Positions 1 through 9,662 of a DNA stretch of 64,000 nucleotides are shown piece after piece (the first letter of the stretch is position 1; every line of letters starts with the position of its first letter). The DNA comes from an uncultured Prevotellaceae bacterium (GTDB lineage: Bacteria > Bacteroidota > Bacteroidia > Bacteroidales > Bacteroidaceae), in assembly GCA_947304115.1 (NCBI GenBank), contig CAMZAE010000002.1, positions 117,014 through 181,013 of the forward strand, in the 5' to 3' direction. A model generated the notes under the pieces. The model made no database searches. It had not been told where the DNA came from and was given only the letters and a program-made list of their open reading frames with translations. Position numbers and translations under genes: made by a program.

Positions 1-2
1 TC

Positions 3-1769
3 TTCGGTGCCATTAACTATCGTACACGTCTGGCATACGAAGCCACATACACTGCAATGCTGACCAAGTACGGGCACTTGCTCCGCCGTCTTGTAGGCCG
101 TCGCAACCGTTATGTCGTCAGCTTCGGTGCTCTCATAATTGCCGCCATCGGTGTGCTCTTCTTCGCCAACCACCTCCCGAAGGGCCTTGTTCCGAGTGAG
201 GACCAGGGTGTCTGCATGATGAACGTCAGCGGTGTCCCCGGCAATAATGTGGCATCGACGACCAGCGTGCTGGACCGTGCAGAAGCTATCGTGAAGGAAA
301 TACCAGAGGTGTCGCGCTATAACAAGGTGGCCGGCTATGGGTTCATGTCCGGACAGGGCACCAGCTACGGCATGATGATTATGAGGCTGAAGCCTTGGGG
401 CGAGCGTCGCTATGGCTTCTGGCACCCAGTGGACAACTTCCTGTCAACTTCCACGATGGTAGCTAATGCCAAGCTCAATGCCCGACTGATGAAAGAGATA
501 CCCGATGCCCAGTGCTTTGTCTTTGAGCCAGGCATGATTCCCGGCTATGGCATGGGCGGCATAGAGTTGCAGTTGCAAGACAAGACAGGCACAGCAGACA
601 AGCAAGTATTCTACGACTACACACAGCAGTTCCTCGCCAAGCTCAGTGAGCGTCCCGAAGTAGGACGAGCCGTAAGCACCTATGCCCGAAATTTCCCGCA
701 GTATCGCGTTACCGTAGATGCCGCACAGTGCAAGCGGGCCGGTATCAGTCCGGCTTCGGTTCTCAGTGCTCTCGGCAGTTATTGCGGCGGCTCTTACGTC
801 AGCAACATGAACCAGTTCTCGAAGGTCTATCGCGTCATGCTGCAGTCTGCTCCCGAATACCGTATGACGGAAGCTGATTTGGCAAACATGTTTGTCAGGA
901 ATGGCAGCCAGATGGCTCCCTTGAGTCAGTTTGTAAAGTTGGAGCAGATCGTCGGTCCAGAGGTTGACACCCGTTTCAACCTCTTCAGTTCCATAACGGT
1001 CAATGTCGTTGCAGGCACAGGCTACAGCAATACGCAGGTCATGCAGGCCATCAAGGAAACGAAGGACGAGGTGTTCCCGACAGGCTATGACTATGAGTAC
1101 GGAGGTATGTCCCGTGAAGAGGCACAAACCATAGGCAGCATCGACACATATCTTATATATGGTGTCTGTGTGTTGCTCATCTTCCTCATCCTCTCTTGCC
1201 TCTACGAGAGCTTCCTCATTCCCTTCGCTGTCATCTTCTCTGTGCCGGCAGGTCTGATGGGCAGCTTCGGCTTTGCATGGCTTTGGAACCAGGGCTATGC
1301 TGCACTGCCATTTATCTTCCTCGGACAGATAGAGAACAACATATACCTGCAGACAGGTGTCATCATGCTCATAGGCTTGCTTGGCAAGACAGCCATACTT
1401 ATCACAGAGTTTGCTTTGGAGCGTCGCCGTAAGGGAATGGGCATTGTCGAGGCAGCGTATGCCGCTGCCGAGGCGCGTCTGCGCCCCATCCTGATGACGG
1501 TGCTCACCATGATATTCGGCATGATCCCCCTTGCCCTCGCCACAGGCGCAGGCGCTAACGGCAACCGCACCATCGGCCTCGGTGTCATCGGTGGCATGAC
1601 TGTCGGTACCATCGCTATCCTTATCACCGTTCCCCTCTTCTTTATTATCTTCGAGTGGTTGCAAGAACGCATTCGCCCCGTCATGCAAGAAGAGGCCGAC
1701 CAGCAGTTCCTCAAGGAAAGAGAGCGTTCACAGAGAGAAAAGAAAGAAGCTAACGAATTAAACAAATAA
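3..1769 (+). CDS. RND efflux transporter permease (AcrB/MexB-like), 5' truncated by window edge
   Basis: Frame is open upstream of the listed ATG (FGAINYRTRLAYEATYTAM...); RND C-terminal half with TM segments (PAGLMGSFGFAW, GLLGKTAILITEFA, GANGNRTIGLGVIGG). Confidence 0.93.
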   Translation, partial: FGAINYRTRLAYEATYTAMLTKYGHLLRRLVGRRNRYVVSFGALIIAAIGVLFFANHLPKGLVPSEDQGVCMMNVSGVPGNNVASTTSVLDRAEAIVKEIPEVSRYNKVAGYGFMSGQGTSYGMMIMRLKPWGERRYGFWHPVDNFLSTSTMVANAKLNARLMKEIPDAQCFVFEPGMIPGYGMGGIELQLQDKTGTADKQVFYDYTQQFLAKLSERPEVGRAVSTYARNFPQYRVTVDAAQCKRAGISPASVLSALGSYCGGSYVSNMNQFSKVYRVMLQSAPEYRMTEADLANMFVRNGSQMAPLSQFVKLEQIVGPEVDTRFNLFSSITVNVVAGTGYSNTQVMQAIKETKDEVFPTGYDYEYGGMSREEAQTIGSIDTYLIYGVCVLLIFLILSCLYESFLIPFAVIFSVPAGLMGSFGFAWLWNQGYAALPFIFLGQIENNIYLQTGVIMLIGLLGKTAILITEFALERRRKGMGIVEAAYAAAEARLRPILMTVLTMIFGMIPLALATGAGANGNRTIGLGVIGGMTVGTIAILITVPLFFIIFEWLQERIRPVMQEEADQQFLKERERSQREKKEANELNK

Positions 1770-1774
1770 GTGAC

Positions 1775-3160
1775 ATGAAGGCATACAAGATATTTCCCAT
1801 TGTTCTGGCTGCGGTTCTGATGAGCAGTTGCTCGCTCTACAAGAACTATGAGCGCCCCTCCGACATCATTACCGACGGCATTTATGGTGATATGCAGACA
1901 GCCGGCGACAACTCCCTGGGCGACCTCGGTTGGCGTGACATCTTCACCGACGCAACCCTGCAGGCACTCATCGAGCGCGGTCTCAAACAGAACAGCGACA
2001 TGAAGAATGCCGAGCTACGCATCAAAGAGGCGGACTATGCTTTGAAATGCGCTAAATTGGCCTATATTCCAAGCTTCTATTTCAATCCCAGCGGAACCAT
2101 CAGCAAGGTATGGGATCCTTACGACCGTAACAGCTACGCTACTGGCAAGACCTATTCTCTGCCCGTCTCCGCAAGTTGGCAGATTGGAAGCATCGGTTAT
2201 CTGCGTAACAACAAGAAAAAGGCAGAGGTGACGCGCGAGCAGCTACGCAATGCCAAGCAAGCAATACAGGCACAACTTGTGGCAGGCATCGCTTCCATGT
2301 ACTACAATCTCTCGATGCTCGACGAGCAACTCCTCCTCACAAAGCAGACGGAACAGAACTGGGGAAAGTATCTCGATATGCAGAAGCAGCTTATGGATGC
2401 CGGACAAAGCAACATTGCAGCAGTGGCAAGTATCGAGGCCACATACTATAGCATCTCTACATCCATTATCTCCATACAGAATAGCATTCATGCCATCGAG
2501 AACGCCCTTGCCACTCTTCTTGGCGAGACGCAGGGCGAGGTCCAACGTGGTTCGCTGGCTTCTTTCCAGACACCTGCAATATGTGCCACAGGAATGCCTA
2601 TCACCATCCTCGACCGTCGGCCTGATGTCCGTGATGCAGAACTGAAGCTGGCTGCGGCCTTCTACGACAAGAATATCGCAAAGAGCAGTTTCTTCCCCCA
2701 ACTCAACATCTCTGCCAACGGCCAGTTCACCAACAGTCTGGGGGCAGGTGTTGTCAACCCTGGCGTGTTCATCGGCGCAGCAGTGGCAAGTCTTGCCCAA
2801 CCGCTCTTTGACAATGGCCGTATCCGTGCGCAATACAAGATATCGAAGGCTGAACTGGAGATTGCGACAAACGACTTCCAGCAAGCGGTCATTAAGGCTG
2901 GCAATGAGGTTAATCTGGCGATGGACGACATCTATGTCGCCCGCGAAATGCGAGAGCTTGTCGATAAGCAGGTGGAGGCGCTCACGAAGGCACTCGATGC
3001 TACAGAAAAGCTCTATGCCAGCAGTGGCACAAACTATCTGAACGTCATCACAGCACAGAACTCTCTGCTTTCTGCTCAAATGAGCCAAATCAGCAACCGC
3101 ATGGATGCCATCAAAGCAACCATAGACCTTTATCAGGCTCTTGGCGGCGGTGCTGAATAA
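1775..3160 (+). CDS. Outer-membrane efflux protein, TolC/OprM (NodT) family lipoprotein
   Basis: Lipobox LMSSCSLYKNYERP; LDRRPDVRDAELKLAAAFYDKNIAKSSFFPQL motif; directly follows RND permease. Confidence 0.92.
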   Translation: MKAYKIFPIVLAAVLMSSCSLYKNYERPSDIITDGIYGDMQTAGDNSLGDLGWRDIFTDATLQALIERGLKQNSDMKNAELRIKEADYALKCAKLAYIPSFYFNPSGTISKVWDPYDRNSYATGKTYSLPVSASWQIGSIGYLRNNKKKAEVTREQLRNAKQAIQAQLVAGIASMYYNLSMLDEQLLLTKQTEQNWGKYLDMQKQLMDAGQSNIAAVASIEATYYSISTSIISIQNSIHAIENALATLLGETQGEVQRGSLASFQTPAICATGMPITILDRRPDVRDAELKLAAAFYDKNIAKSSFFPQLNISANGQFTNSLGAGVVNPGVFIGAAVASLAQPLFDNGRIRAQYKISKAELEIATNDFQQAVIKAGNEVNLAMDDIYVAREMRELVDKQVEALTKALDATEKLYASSGTNYLNVITAQNSLLSAQMSQISNRMDAIKATIDLYQALGGGAE

Positions 3161-3172
3161 TAGCAGCGAGCA

Positions 3173-3805
3173 CTATATCAGCAGAGACAAGACAACTCCC
3201 CAGTGAGCGATGGCTCCAAGCAGGACAAACACATGCCAAACGGCATGATAGTGAGGGCGGTCGTCGTGGGCAAAGAAATAAGTGCCTGCTGTGTAGGCAA
3301 TGCCTTCTGCCAGAAGAAGTAGCATCGTTACAGGTGTCAAAGCCTTAATCACAGGCTCTGCAATGAAGACGATGCTCCATCCCATAATGAGATAGATGGC
3401 AAGCGAGAGTCGCGGCCAGCGGCCTAAACTCGTTATTTTATATATCGCGCCGACAATGACAACAGTCCATTGTAGCGCGAACACCATCCAGCCGAGCCAG
3501 CCGCCTATAACACCAATTAGGATGGGTGTATAGGAACATGCTATCATCACATAGATGCTGATGTGGTCGCATTTGCGCAACGCATTCTTCACGCGCCCCT
3601 CTCTCACCCAGTGATATACGGTGCTGCTGAGGAACATGAAGAACATGCCGAAGAGAAAGCAAATGACACCGAAGGCCATCTGCCAGCTAATATCGGCAGC
3701 CAGCCGCACAAACCAAATGCTGCTCAAGGCAAAGACCGCCCCGGCCAGATGTGTCCATGTGTTGCCACATTCGGCCTTCTTAGGCCAAAACGTCTTCGAT
3801 AGCAT
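3173..3805 (-). CDS. Hemolysin III / PAQR family membrane protein
   Basis: Multi-TM 210 aa protein; STVYHWV, HISIYVMIACSYTPI, YFFAHDDRPHYHAVWHVFVLLGA motifs. Confidence 0.88.
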   Translation of the reverse strand: MLSKTFWPKKAECGNTWTHLAGAVFALSSIWFVRLAADISWQMAFGVICFLFGMFFMFLSSTVYHWVREGRVKNALRKCDHISIYVMIACSYTPILIGVIGGWLGWMVFALQWTVVIVGAIYKITSLGRWPRLSLAIYLIMGWSIVFIAEPVIKALTPVTMLLLLAEGIAYTAGTYFFAHDDRPHYHAVWHVFVLLGAIAHWGVVLSLLI

Positions 3806-6284
3806 TTTGAGTCTTTCGCGTCAGTTCCTCGTAAGTCTGTTCTGCGGATGGTATGATGGCAGGAAGATAAGTTACTTCGATATGCTTTGGCCTCATAAAA
3901 CTACTGCCGCGCGGCAAAGCTTCGAAGGCGCCTTTTATGCAAACAGGCACAATAGGCACATCCAGTTCCTTTGCAAGTATTGCGAATGTCTTTTTGAATG
4001 GAACAGTCCCGCCGTCGTGGGTGCGTGCCCCTTCGGGGAAGATGATGACACGATGCCCTTCCCTGAGCACTTTTGCAAGCTTCAGAATGGAGTTCTTCAG
4101 ATTGGCACGTTCCATAACAATGACGTTGCTCTTTGCTGCCATGTTGCGGCGTGATTCACCTCGCACATGTTCCTCTGTGGCATAGAAGAAGTATTCGCCA
4201 AGTGTGCTCCATGGCAAACCGGCGAGTGCCAGTGGTCCGTCCATAAAACTTTGGTGGTTGGGTGCAAGAATGCAGGCACCTTTTGAGGGAATGTTCTTCT
4301 GGCCTTTTATCGTAAGACTGTTGTATAAACAGAATACCCCCTTGAAGATGCGCGAGACGATACGATAGGACAAGCCTGCCGTTGGCAAGGGCAGTTCGTC
4401 AATAGGGCTGAGAAGGAGCTGATGCCAGTCAACCTCCTCTGCTTCTATCTTAGTCTTCTCTGCTGCCACATGGCGTGCCAAAGCCTCTATATTAGGGAAG
4501 CCTGGCATCTCATCTACGCTGACAGAAGTCCCAAAGGTCTTTTCTATGAAGTCCTGAAGGCTGACCTTGTCAAGGGAATCAAGGGCAAGGTCCGTCTCTA
4601 TATGGTCGGCAGCATGTACCTTAACTCCTTTCTCCGACTCTATGAAGGCTTTAAGCAGGAGGTATTCCTCGAAGTCTGGCTCGGGCACCCGCTCGTGCTC
4701 CTTGCTCCTTGCCCCCTGCTCCTCTTTCAAGATAGCACCAAGCTTGTAGCGCTGCAATTTGTCGAGCCTCGTGCGAGGCAACTCGCCACGATAGACAAGT
4801 ACATTCATTATCTTTTTATAGGCAGAGACAGTCATATTGTATGGTTCCAGCACCTCGCGTTTCAATGCTATGGCAATTTCGTCGTCGGCTTTGCTCATAG
4901 CCCACAATGGCTGGGGTACGATGATGGCACGAAGCATGTCACCGTCCTGTACAACTGCTGCTTCCTTGACAAACTTGTCGAACTTTTCAAGCTTGTATTC
5001 TATTTCGCTTGGCTGAACGTTCTTGCCGTTGCTCAGGACGATGATTTCCTTCGTGCGGCCCGTAATAGTGATGCGTCCGACGGAATCGAAAGAAGCCAAA
5101 TCACCAGTGTGCAGATAGCCGTCGCTGTCTATCACCTCCTGTGTCTCTTCGGGACGATTATAATAGCCTTTCATCAGGTTTGGCCCTTTCACGCATAGTT
5201 CGCCATTCACCAGTTTGCACTCAACGCCGGGGAGGGGCAAGCCAGAGCATCCGGGAATGTAATCGCCTGGGCGAGTAAAGGAAATGATAGGTGCCGTTTC
5301 GGTCATGCCATATCCTTCGAGGACATCAAGGCCGATGGCGCGCAAGCCTTCGCCAATCTCTTTGTCCAAGGCAGCACCTCCGCTGACACAATAGTCGATG
5401 TGTCCGCCCATCTTTTCCCTTACAGAACGAAACACAAGACGGCTGAGCCACCTGCACTTCAAGGTACTGCATATTGCGAAAAGCATACGGCCGGCAGCCG
5501 ATTCGTCAATTTTCTTTTTTATGCCGACATAAAGCGTCTGCCAAAGACGTGGCACGCCAATCATAATGCCCACCTGCCCGCGCTGAAGTGTGTCCATGAT
5601 GTCCGGACCAGAGAGAGAAGGACTGATGGCAATGCCGCCTCCCATGTATAGCGGAGCAATGAGGGAACCCATCAAAGGCAACACGTGATGCAGCGGCAAT
5701 AAGACAAGTGCGCGTCGCTTGTCGGTGAAAATGGGAACGTCGTAAGAGACGCTGTGTACATTAGCTTTCAGGTTGGCATAACTGAGCATGACGCCCTTCG
5801 GAGAGCCGGTCGTGCCAGAGGTGTAGATAATGACTGCCGTATCATCGTTGTCCGGTTCGCTGAGAGCTGACCAAGGAAGAAAGGAGCAGGGCTGTTCGTT
5901 TTTTGACGAGAGGCATTCATAATCGTCGATAATGAAGATGTCTGGAAGAGTCCCTCCTCCTTTGGGGTGGGTTAGGCTGAGGCTTTCTCTCAGCACCGCT
6001 TCCCTTTCTCTCGACACCCATACAGCATCAGGTTTGCAGTCGTTTAGGATATAGGCCACATCGCTTGCTGTGCTTGAAGCATCCACAGGGACAGCGATGC
6101 CTTCGTTCATCCAGACAGAGAAGAATGCATATGCCCAGCCCTCTCTGTTCTCGCTGAAAATCACCGTTTTTGTCTCTTTGCCCTTTGGCGTCTTTTGTGC
6201 GAACTCCGCCACACGCTGCAGGAACTCACTATATGTCACATAATGTTCGCCGGCAATGATGGCTATTTTGTTCAGGTCAATCAT
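3780..6284 (-). CDS. Fused AMP-dependent acyl ligase / acyl carrier domain / PlsC acyltransferase
   Basis: AMP-binding motif IIYTSGTTGSPKGVMLSY, ACP-like DLALDSLDKVSLQDFIEKTFG, PlsC NHQSFMD and FPEGARTHDG. Likely start MIDLNKIAII at 6284; the longer ORF start lies upstream of a minus-strand promoter. Confidence 0.9.
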   Translation of the reverse strand: MIDLNKIAIIAGEHYVTYSEFLQRVAEFAQKTPKGKETKTVIFSENREGWAYAFFSVWMNEGIAVPVDASSTASDVAYILNDCKPDAVWVSREREAVLRESLSLTHPKGGGTLPDIFIIDDYECLSSKNEQPCSFLPWSALSEPDNDDTAVIIYTSGTTGSPKGVMLSYANLKANVHSVSYDVPIFTDKRRALVLLPLHHVLPLMGSLIAPLYMGGGIAISPSLSGPDIMDTLQRGQVGIMIGVPRLWQTLYVGIKKKIDESAAGRMLFAICSTLKCRWLSRLVFRSVREKMGGHIDYCVSGGAALDKEIGEGLRAIGLDVLEGYGMTETAPIISFTRPGDYIPGCSGLPLPGVECKLVNGELCVKGPNLMKGYYNRPEETQEVIDSDGYLHTGDLASFDSVGRITITGRTKEIIVLSNGKNVQPSEIEYKLEKFDKFVKEAAVVQDGDMLRAIIVPQPLWAMSKADDEIAIALKREVLEPYNMTVSAYKKIMNVLVYRGELPRTRLDKLQRYKLGAILKEEQGARSKEHERVPEPDFEEYLLLKAFIESEKGVKVHAADHIETDLALDSLDKVSLQDFIEKTFGTSVSVDEMPGFPNIEALARHVAAEKTKIEAEEVDWHQLLLSPIDELPLPTAGLSYRIVSRIFKGVFCLYNSLTIKGQKNIPSKGACILAPNHQSFMDGPLALAGLPWSTLGEYFFYATEEHVRGESRRNMAAKSNVIVMERANLKNSILKLAKVLREGHRVIIFPEGARTHDGGTVPFKKTFAILAKELDVPIVPVCIKGAFEALPRGSSFMRPKHIEVTYLPAIIPSAEQTYEELTRKTQNAIEDVLA

Positions 6285-6313
6285 AATATAATATATATGT
6301 GTGTGTCTGGGTG

Positions 6314-6321
6314 CAAAGATA
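6314..6321 (-). promoter_or_regulatory. Bacteroidetes -7 element TATCTTTG (minus strand)
   Basis: CAAAGATA on + strand, 30 bp upstream of start 6284. Confidence 0.6.
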
Positions 6322-6364
6322 CGAAAAATCTTCATTCTTCTTTCTTCATTCTTCATATTTTTTG

Positions 6365-6372
6365 TATCTTTG
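6365..6372 (+). promoter_or_regulatory. Bacteroidetes -7 element TATCTTTG
   Basis: TANNTTTG match just upstream of ATG 6388. Confidence 0.6.
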
Positions 6373-6387
6373 CAAAAAAAGCAAACA

Positions 6388-8649
6388 ATGGAAAACAATC
6401 AAAGCTCTCAGCGACGGCTGAGCAATATCATAAAGCCCGCCGAGATGGGACTTGAGGAGTGGCAGGTGGCACTAAGAAGGCAGCAGGCACAGCATGAACA
6501 TTTTGCCATCAGTGAACCAAACGAACAGTTCTGTCCAGGAGAATACTGTGTCCGCAATCCTAGGTCGCGCCGTCAATACAAGGTGATATACAGGGGTGCC
6601 TATAGTCCTTGGAACTATTGCTCGTGCCCAGATTTCAGGACATCCGGGCTTGGAACATGCAAACATGTTGAAGGTGTCAAGCTATGGTTGCAGGCTGAAG
6701 GCAAAGAGGTACATCGGGAAGAACCCGAATACACATCTATATATATGGATTATCATGGCGAGCGGAGCATTCGGATTCGTATAGGAGAGAGCCACCGCAA
6801 GGAACTTGCTGCGCTGGCACAGAATTACTTCGACCAGGCATTTGTCCTTCGCCCTGATGCATATGCACGCTTCGATACGTTCATCGAGAAGGCACGAAGC
6901 ATCGAGCCATCCTTCCGTTGCTATCCAGATGCCTTGGAAGAAGTGATTAGCCAGCGCGAGCGACTGCAAAGGGCAACTCTCATGGAACGTGTCTATACGG
7001 ATGAAGCCCTGGATGCCTTGCTCACAACGAAACTCTATCCTTATCAGAAAGAAGGTGTGCGCTTTGCTGTCAAAGCAGGGAAAGCCATCATTGCCGATGA
7101 AATGGGACTTGGAAAGACAGTGCAGGCCATCTGTTGTGCAGAGATATACCTTCGCGAAAAGATGGCAGAAAGCGTGCTTATCGTATGCCCCACCTCGCTA
7201 AAGTATCAATGGAAACGGGAAATAGAGAGATTTACAGACGCAGGGGGCAAGGAGCAAGGAGCAAAGGAAGTGCTTATTGTGGAAGGCTATGCCTCCAAAC
7301 GGCTTGAACTCTACAAGGCTCCTGTGTCTTATAAAATTGTCTCTTATCAGTCTTTGGCCAACGACATCAAGGCACTTGATCGCCTCTCCACCGATGTGCT
7401 AATCATAGACGAAGTGCAGCGGCTCAAGAACTGGAACACACAATTGGCGCAGGCTGTCCGCCGAATCGACGCTCACTACAGCATCCTGCTTTCCGGCACA
7501 CCACTTGAGAACAAGCTTGACGAACTCGTATCCATCGTACAGCTTGCCAATCCATATTGTCTTGCACCGCTCTATCGCTTCCGTTACGACCATATCATCA
7601 CCGACCAAGCCTCCGGAAAAGCCATCGGCTACAAGAACCTTAATGATATCAAGGACCGCCTGAAAGACACACTCATCAGGCGGACGAAGCAGAGTGTGCA
7701 ACTGCAACTGCCGAAGAGAACCGACCAGTTCCTCATCGTTCCCATGACACCAGAGCAAATTAGCAGGCACGAGGAACTGCGGAATGCCGTTGCACGATTG
7801 GTGAGCAAATGGTCGCGAGCGGGCAATCTCAGCGAGGAAGAACGACGACGCTTGCTGCTTATGCTTGGACAGATGCGAATGCTTGCCGACAGCACATTCA
7901 TCATCGACCAGGACAAGGATAACCGGCACGACGTAAAGGTCGGCGAAGTAATGAACATTCTCGACGATGCCTTGAACGGCGGCACGGCAAAGATTGTCGT
8001 TTTCAGCGAATGGGAACGCATGGCACGGGTGGTAGCGATGGAACTTGACGTACGTGGCATCCATTATGAGTTCTTGCATGGCAGTGTGCCAGCACAGAAG
8101 CGGAGCGAACTCATTGAGCGCTTCACAAACGAGCACGACTGCCGCATTTTCCTATCTACCGACGCAGGTTCCACAGGACTCAACCTACAGGTTGCCAGCA
8201 TCCTCATCAACCTCGACCTCCCTTGGAACCCAGCCGTATTGGAGCAACGCATCGGGCGCATCTACCGTATCGGGCAGGAAGTGCCCGTCCAGGTGCTGAG
8301 CCTCGTCTCGAAGGACTCCATTGAGGAAGGTATGATTGACCGCTTGAAATTCAAGCAATCGATGTTTGAAGGCGCACTCGACGGCGGCGACGACACCATC
8401 TTCCTCAGCGACGACAAGTTCAGGAGCTTTATGAGCAGCCTTTCTGCCCCCCTCCTTCTCTCCCGAGGGGAAGAGAACAGCCCTAAAGACTTTGAAGAAC
8501 ACGAGAACCCGGAAGTCTCCCCTCGGGGAGATTCAGAAGGGGCTGTCGCTACCTTCCTTTCCTCCCTCCGGGACATACTCCAGTCGCCCGAGAAGACAAG
8601 GCAACTCGCAGACGCCATCACAAGAATACTGAACCAAGACACCCTCTAA
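6388..8649 (+). CDS. SNF2-family helicase with N-terminal SWIM zinc finger
   Basis: SWIM CSCPDFRTSGLGTCKHVEGV; ADEMGLGKTVQAI Walker A, LIIDEVQ, LLSGTPLENK, GSTGLNLQVASILINLDLPWNPAVLEQRIGRIYRIGQ. Start MENNQSS at 6388 preferred over 6301. Confidence 0.92.
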   Translation: MENNQSSQRRLSNIIKPAEMGLEEWQVALRRQQAQHEHFAISEPNEQFCPGEYCVRNPRSRRQYKVIYRGAYSPWNYCSCPDFRTSGLGTCKHVEGVKLWLQAEGKEVHREEPEYTSIYMDYHGERSIRIRIGESHRKELAALAQNYFDQAFVLRPDAYARFDTFIEKARSIEPSFRCYPDALEEVISQRERLQRATLMERVYTDEALDALLTTKLYPYQKEGVRFAVKAGKAIIADEMGLGKTVQAICCAEIYLREKMAESVLIVCPTSLKYQWKREIERFTDAGGKEQGAKEVLIVEGYASKRLELYKAPVSYKIVSYQSLANDIKALDRLSTDVLIIDEVQRLKNWNTQLAQAVRRIDAHYSILLSGTPLENKLDELVSIVQLANPYCLAPLYRFRYDHIITDQASGKAIGYKNLNDIKDRLKDTLIRRTKQSVQLQLPKRTDQFLIVPMTPEQISRHEELRNAVARLVSKWSRAGNLSEEERRRLLLMLGQMRMLADSTFIIDQDKDNRHDVKVGEVMNILDDALNGGTAKIVVFSEWERMARVVAMELDVRGIHYEFLHGSVPAQKRSELIERFTNEHDCRIFLSTDAGSTGLNLQVASILINLDLPWNPAVLEQRIGRIYRIGQEVPVQVLSLVSKDSIEEGMIDRLKFKQSMFEGALDGGDDTIFLSDDKFRSFMSSLSAPLLLSRGEENSPKDFEEHENPEVSPRGDSEGAVATFLSSLRDILQSPEKTRQLADAITRILNQDTL
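8446..8543. repeat. Imperfect inverted-repeat element inside SNF2 CDS
   Basis: GCCCCCCTCCTTCTCTCCCGAGGGGA ... TCCCCTCGGGGAGATTCAGAAGGGGC; encodes low-complexity PLLLSRGEENSPKDFEEHENPEVSPRGDSEGA near the C-terminus. Confidence 0.75.
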
Positions 8650-8732
8650 GAAATATCACTACGATGCTATTCCAAAAGAATAACGAGACAAATAAAAAAA
8701 CAAATTTGCCTTTGCGTTATACGATATTTTTG

Positions 8733-8740
8733 TAAATTTG
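8733..8740 (+). promoter_or_regulatory. Bacteroidetes -7 element TAAATTTG upstream of R-M genes
   Basis: TTTG at 8711-8714 with 18-bp spacer to TAAATTTG; ATG at 8770. Confidence 0.55.
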
Positions 8741-8769
8741 CAACATTAGAACACTAAAAACTTTATATA

Positions 8770-9657
8770 ATGTTTACGCAATACGCAGAATCACAGTATA
8801 GAGCATATAACGAGGCTTTTGCATTCTTCAAGCAAAATCCTCAACGATTGATTGAGGCTGAGAAGTTTGTCATGGATGAGATTATTCATTTCATTGACAT
8901 ACATCAGCCAGAGATTAAACGCGATTATGACGAAGCGTCCTATCTTTATTCTTTTTGGAAGAATTATCCACCACTTGACCGAGGCAGAGCGCCGAAAGGT
9001 GACCAGTATCCTTGGATTGAAGTCGGAGAACAGGTCTTTGGAAATAAACTCCAGCGCCACTTCAATGCCAATTTCTCTGTAAAGGATTCTGGTTTGCCGT
9101 CTGGAGCCGATGACCGTTGCATCATATCAAGCGAACGCATCCGGCAGATACTTGGAATAACGGATTCCGTTTGGGTGTTCATTGATATTAAAACTGAAGG
9201 ACCGAGAGACGAATCAGACCACGCTGTCATGTCGCCATACCAGATTTCAGGCTCTGGAAACTGGATAAAGATAGAGGACGGCATGAAGAATAATCCAATC
9301 AAAGCAGAAGGAAGAATTGCCACTCATGATTTTTTCTGCTCACTCTCACCTATCTATGTGCTGAGTGACGGAACGGTTGCGCCACTTCTGACTTTCGTTA
9401 TCAAGCCGGTTTATGAAATGGTGAAAGAACCAGGAACAGAAAAGACAATTGGTCAGCCTCTATCCAAGATAAAGTTGGCAAGTATTCCTAACGGTATATT
9501 GCTGACGAAGAATCCAAACTACAACAAGAAATATCCTGGCCTTTTCTTTCCGGGCAAAGACGACCAATCCAAAGACAGGCGCAAGATGCGTGCCCGTATA
9601 TCTTTCAGCCTATTAAGGGAAATTGCAGACTGGAGAATCAATGAAATTGAAGTATAA
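8770..9657 (+). CDS. Type II restriction endonuclease, XcyI/Cfr9I-like (putative)
   Basis: PPLDRGRAPKGDQYPWIEVGEQVFG and WVFIDIKTEGPRDESDHAVMSPYQISGSGNW; 5 bp upstream of a cognate-type DNA methyltransferase. Confidence 0.7.
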   Translation: MFTQYAESQYRAYNEAFAFFKQNPQRLIEAEKFVMDEIIHFIDIHQPEIKRDYDEASYLYSFWKNYPPLDRGRAPKGDQYPWIEVGEQVFGNKLQRHFNANFSVKDSGLPSGADDRCIISSERIRQILGITDSVWVFIDIKTEGPRDESDHAVMSPYQISGSGNWIKIEDGMKNNPIKAEGRIATHDFFCSLSPIYVLSDGTVAPLLTFVIKPVYEMVKEPGTEKTIGQPLSKIKLASIPNGILLTKNPNYNKKYPGLFFPGKDDQSKDRRKMRARISFSLLREIADWRINEIEV

Positions 9658-9662
9658 TAACC

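Noticed and set aside
444-1688. 414-aa minus-strand ORF opposite the RND permease
   Set aside because: Antisense shadow of a clear RND coding frame; low-complexity translation without domain signals. The same applies to long antisense ORFs opposite TolC-like, carB, mreB, argF', argD, proB and others.
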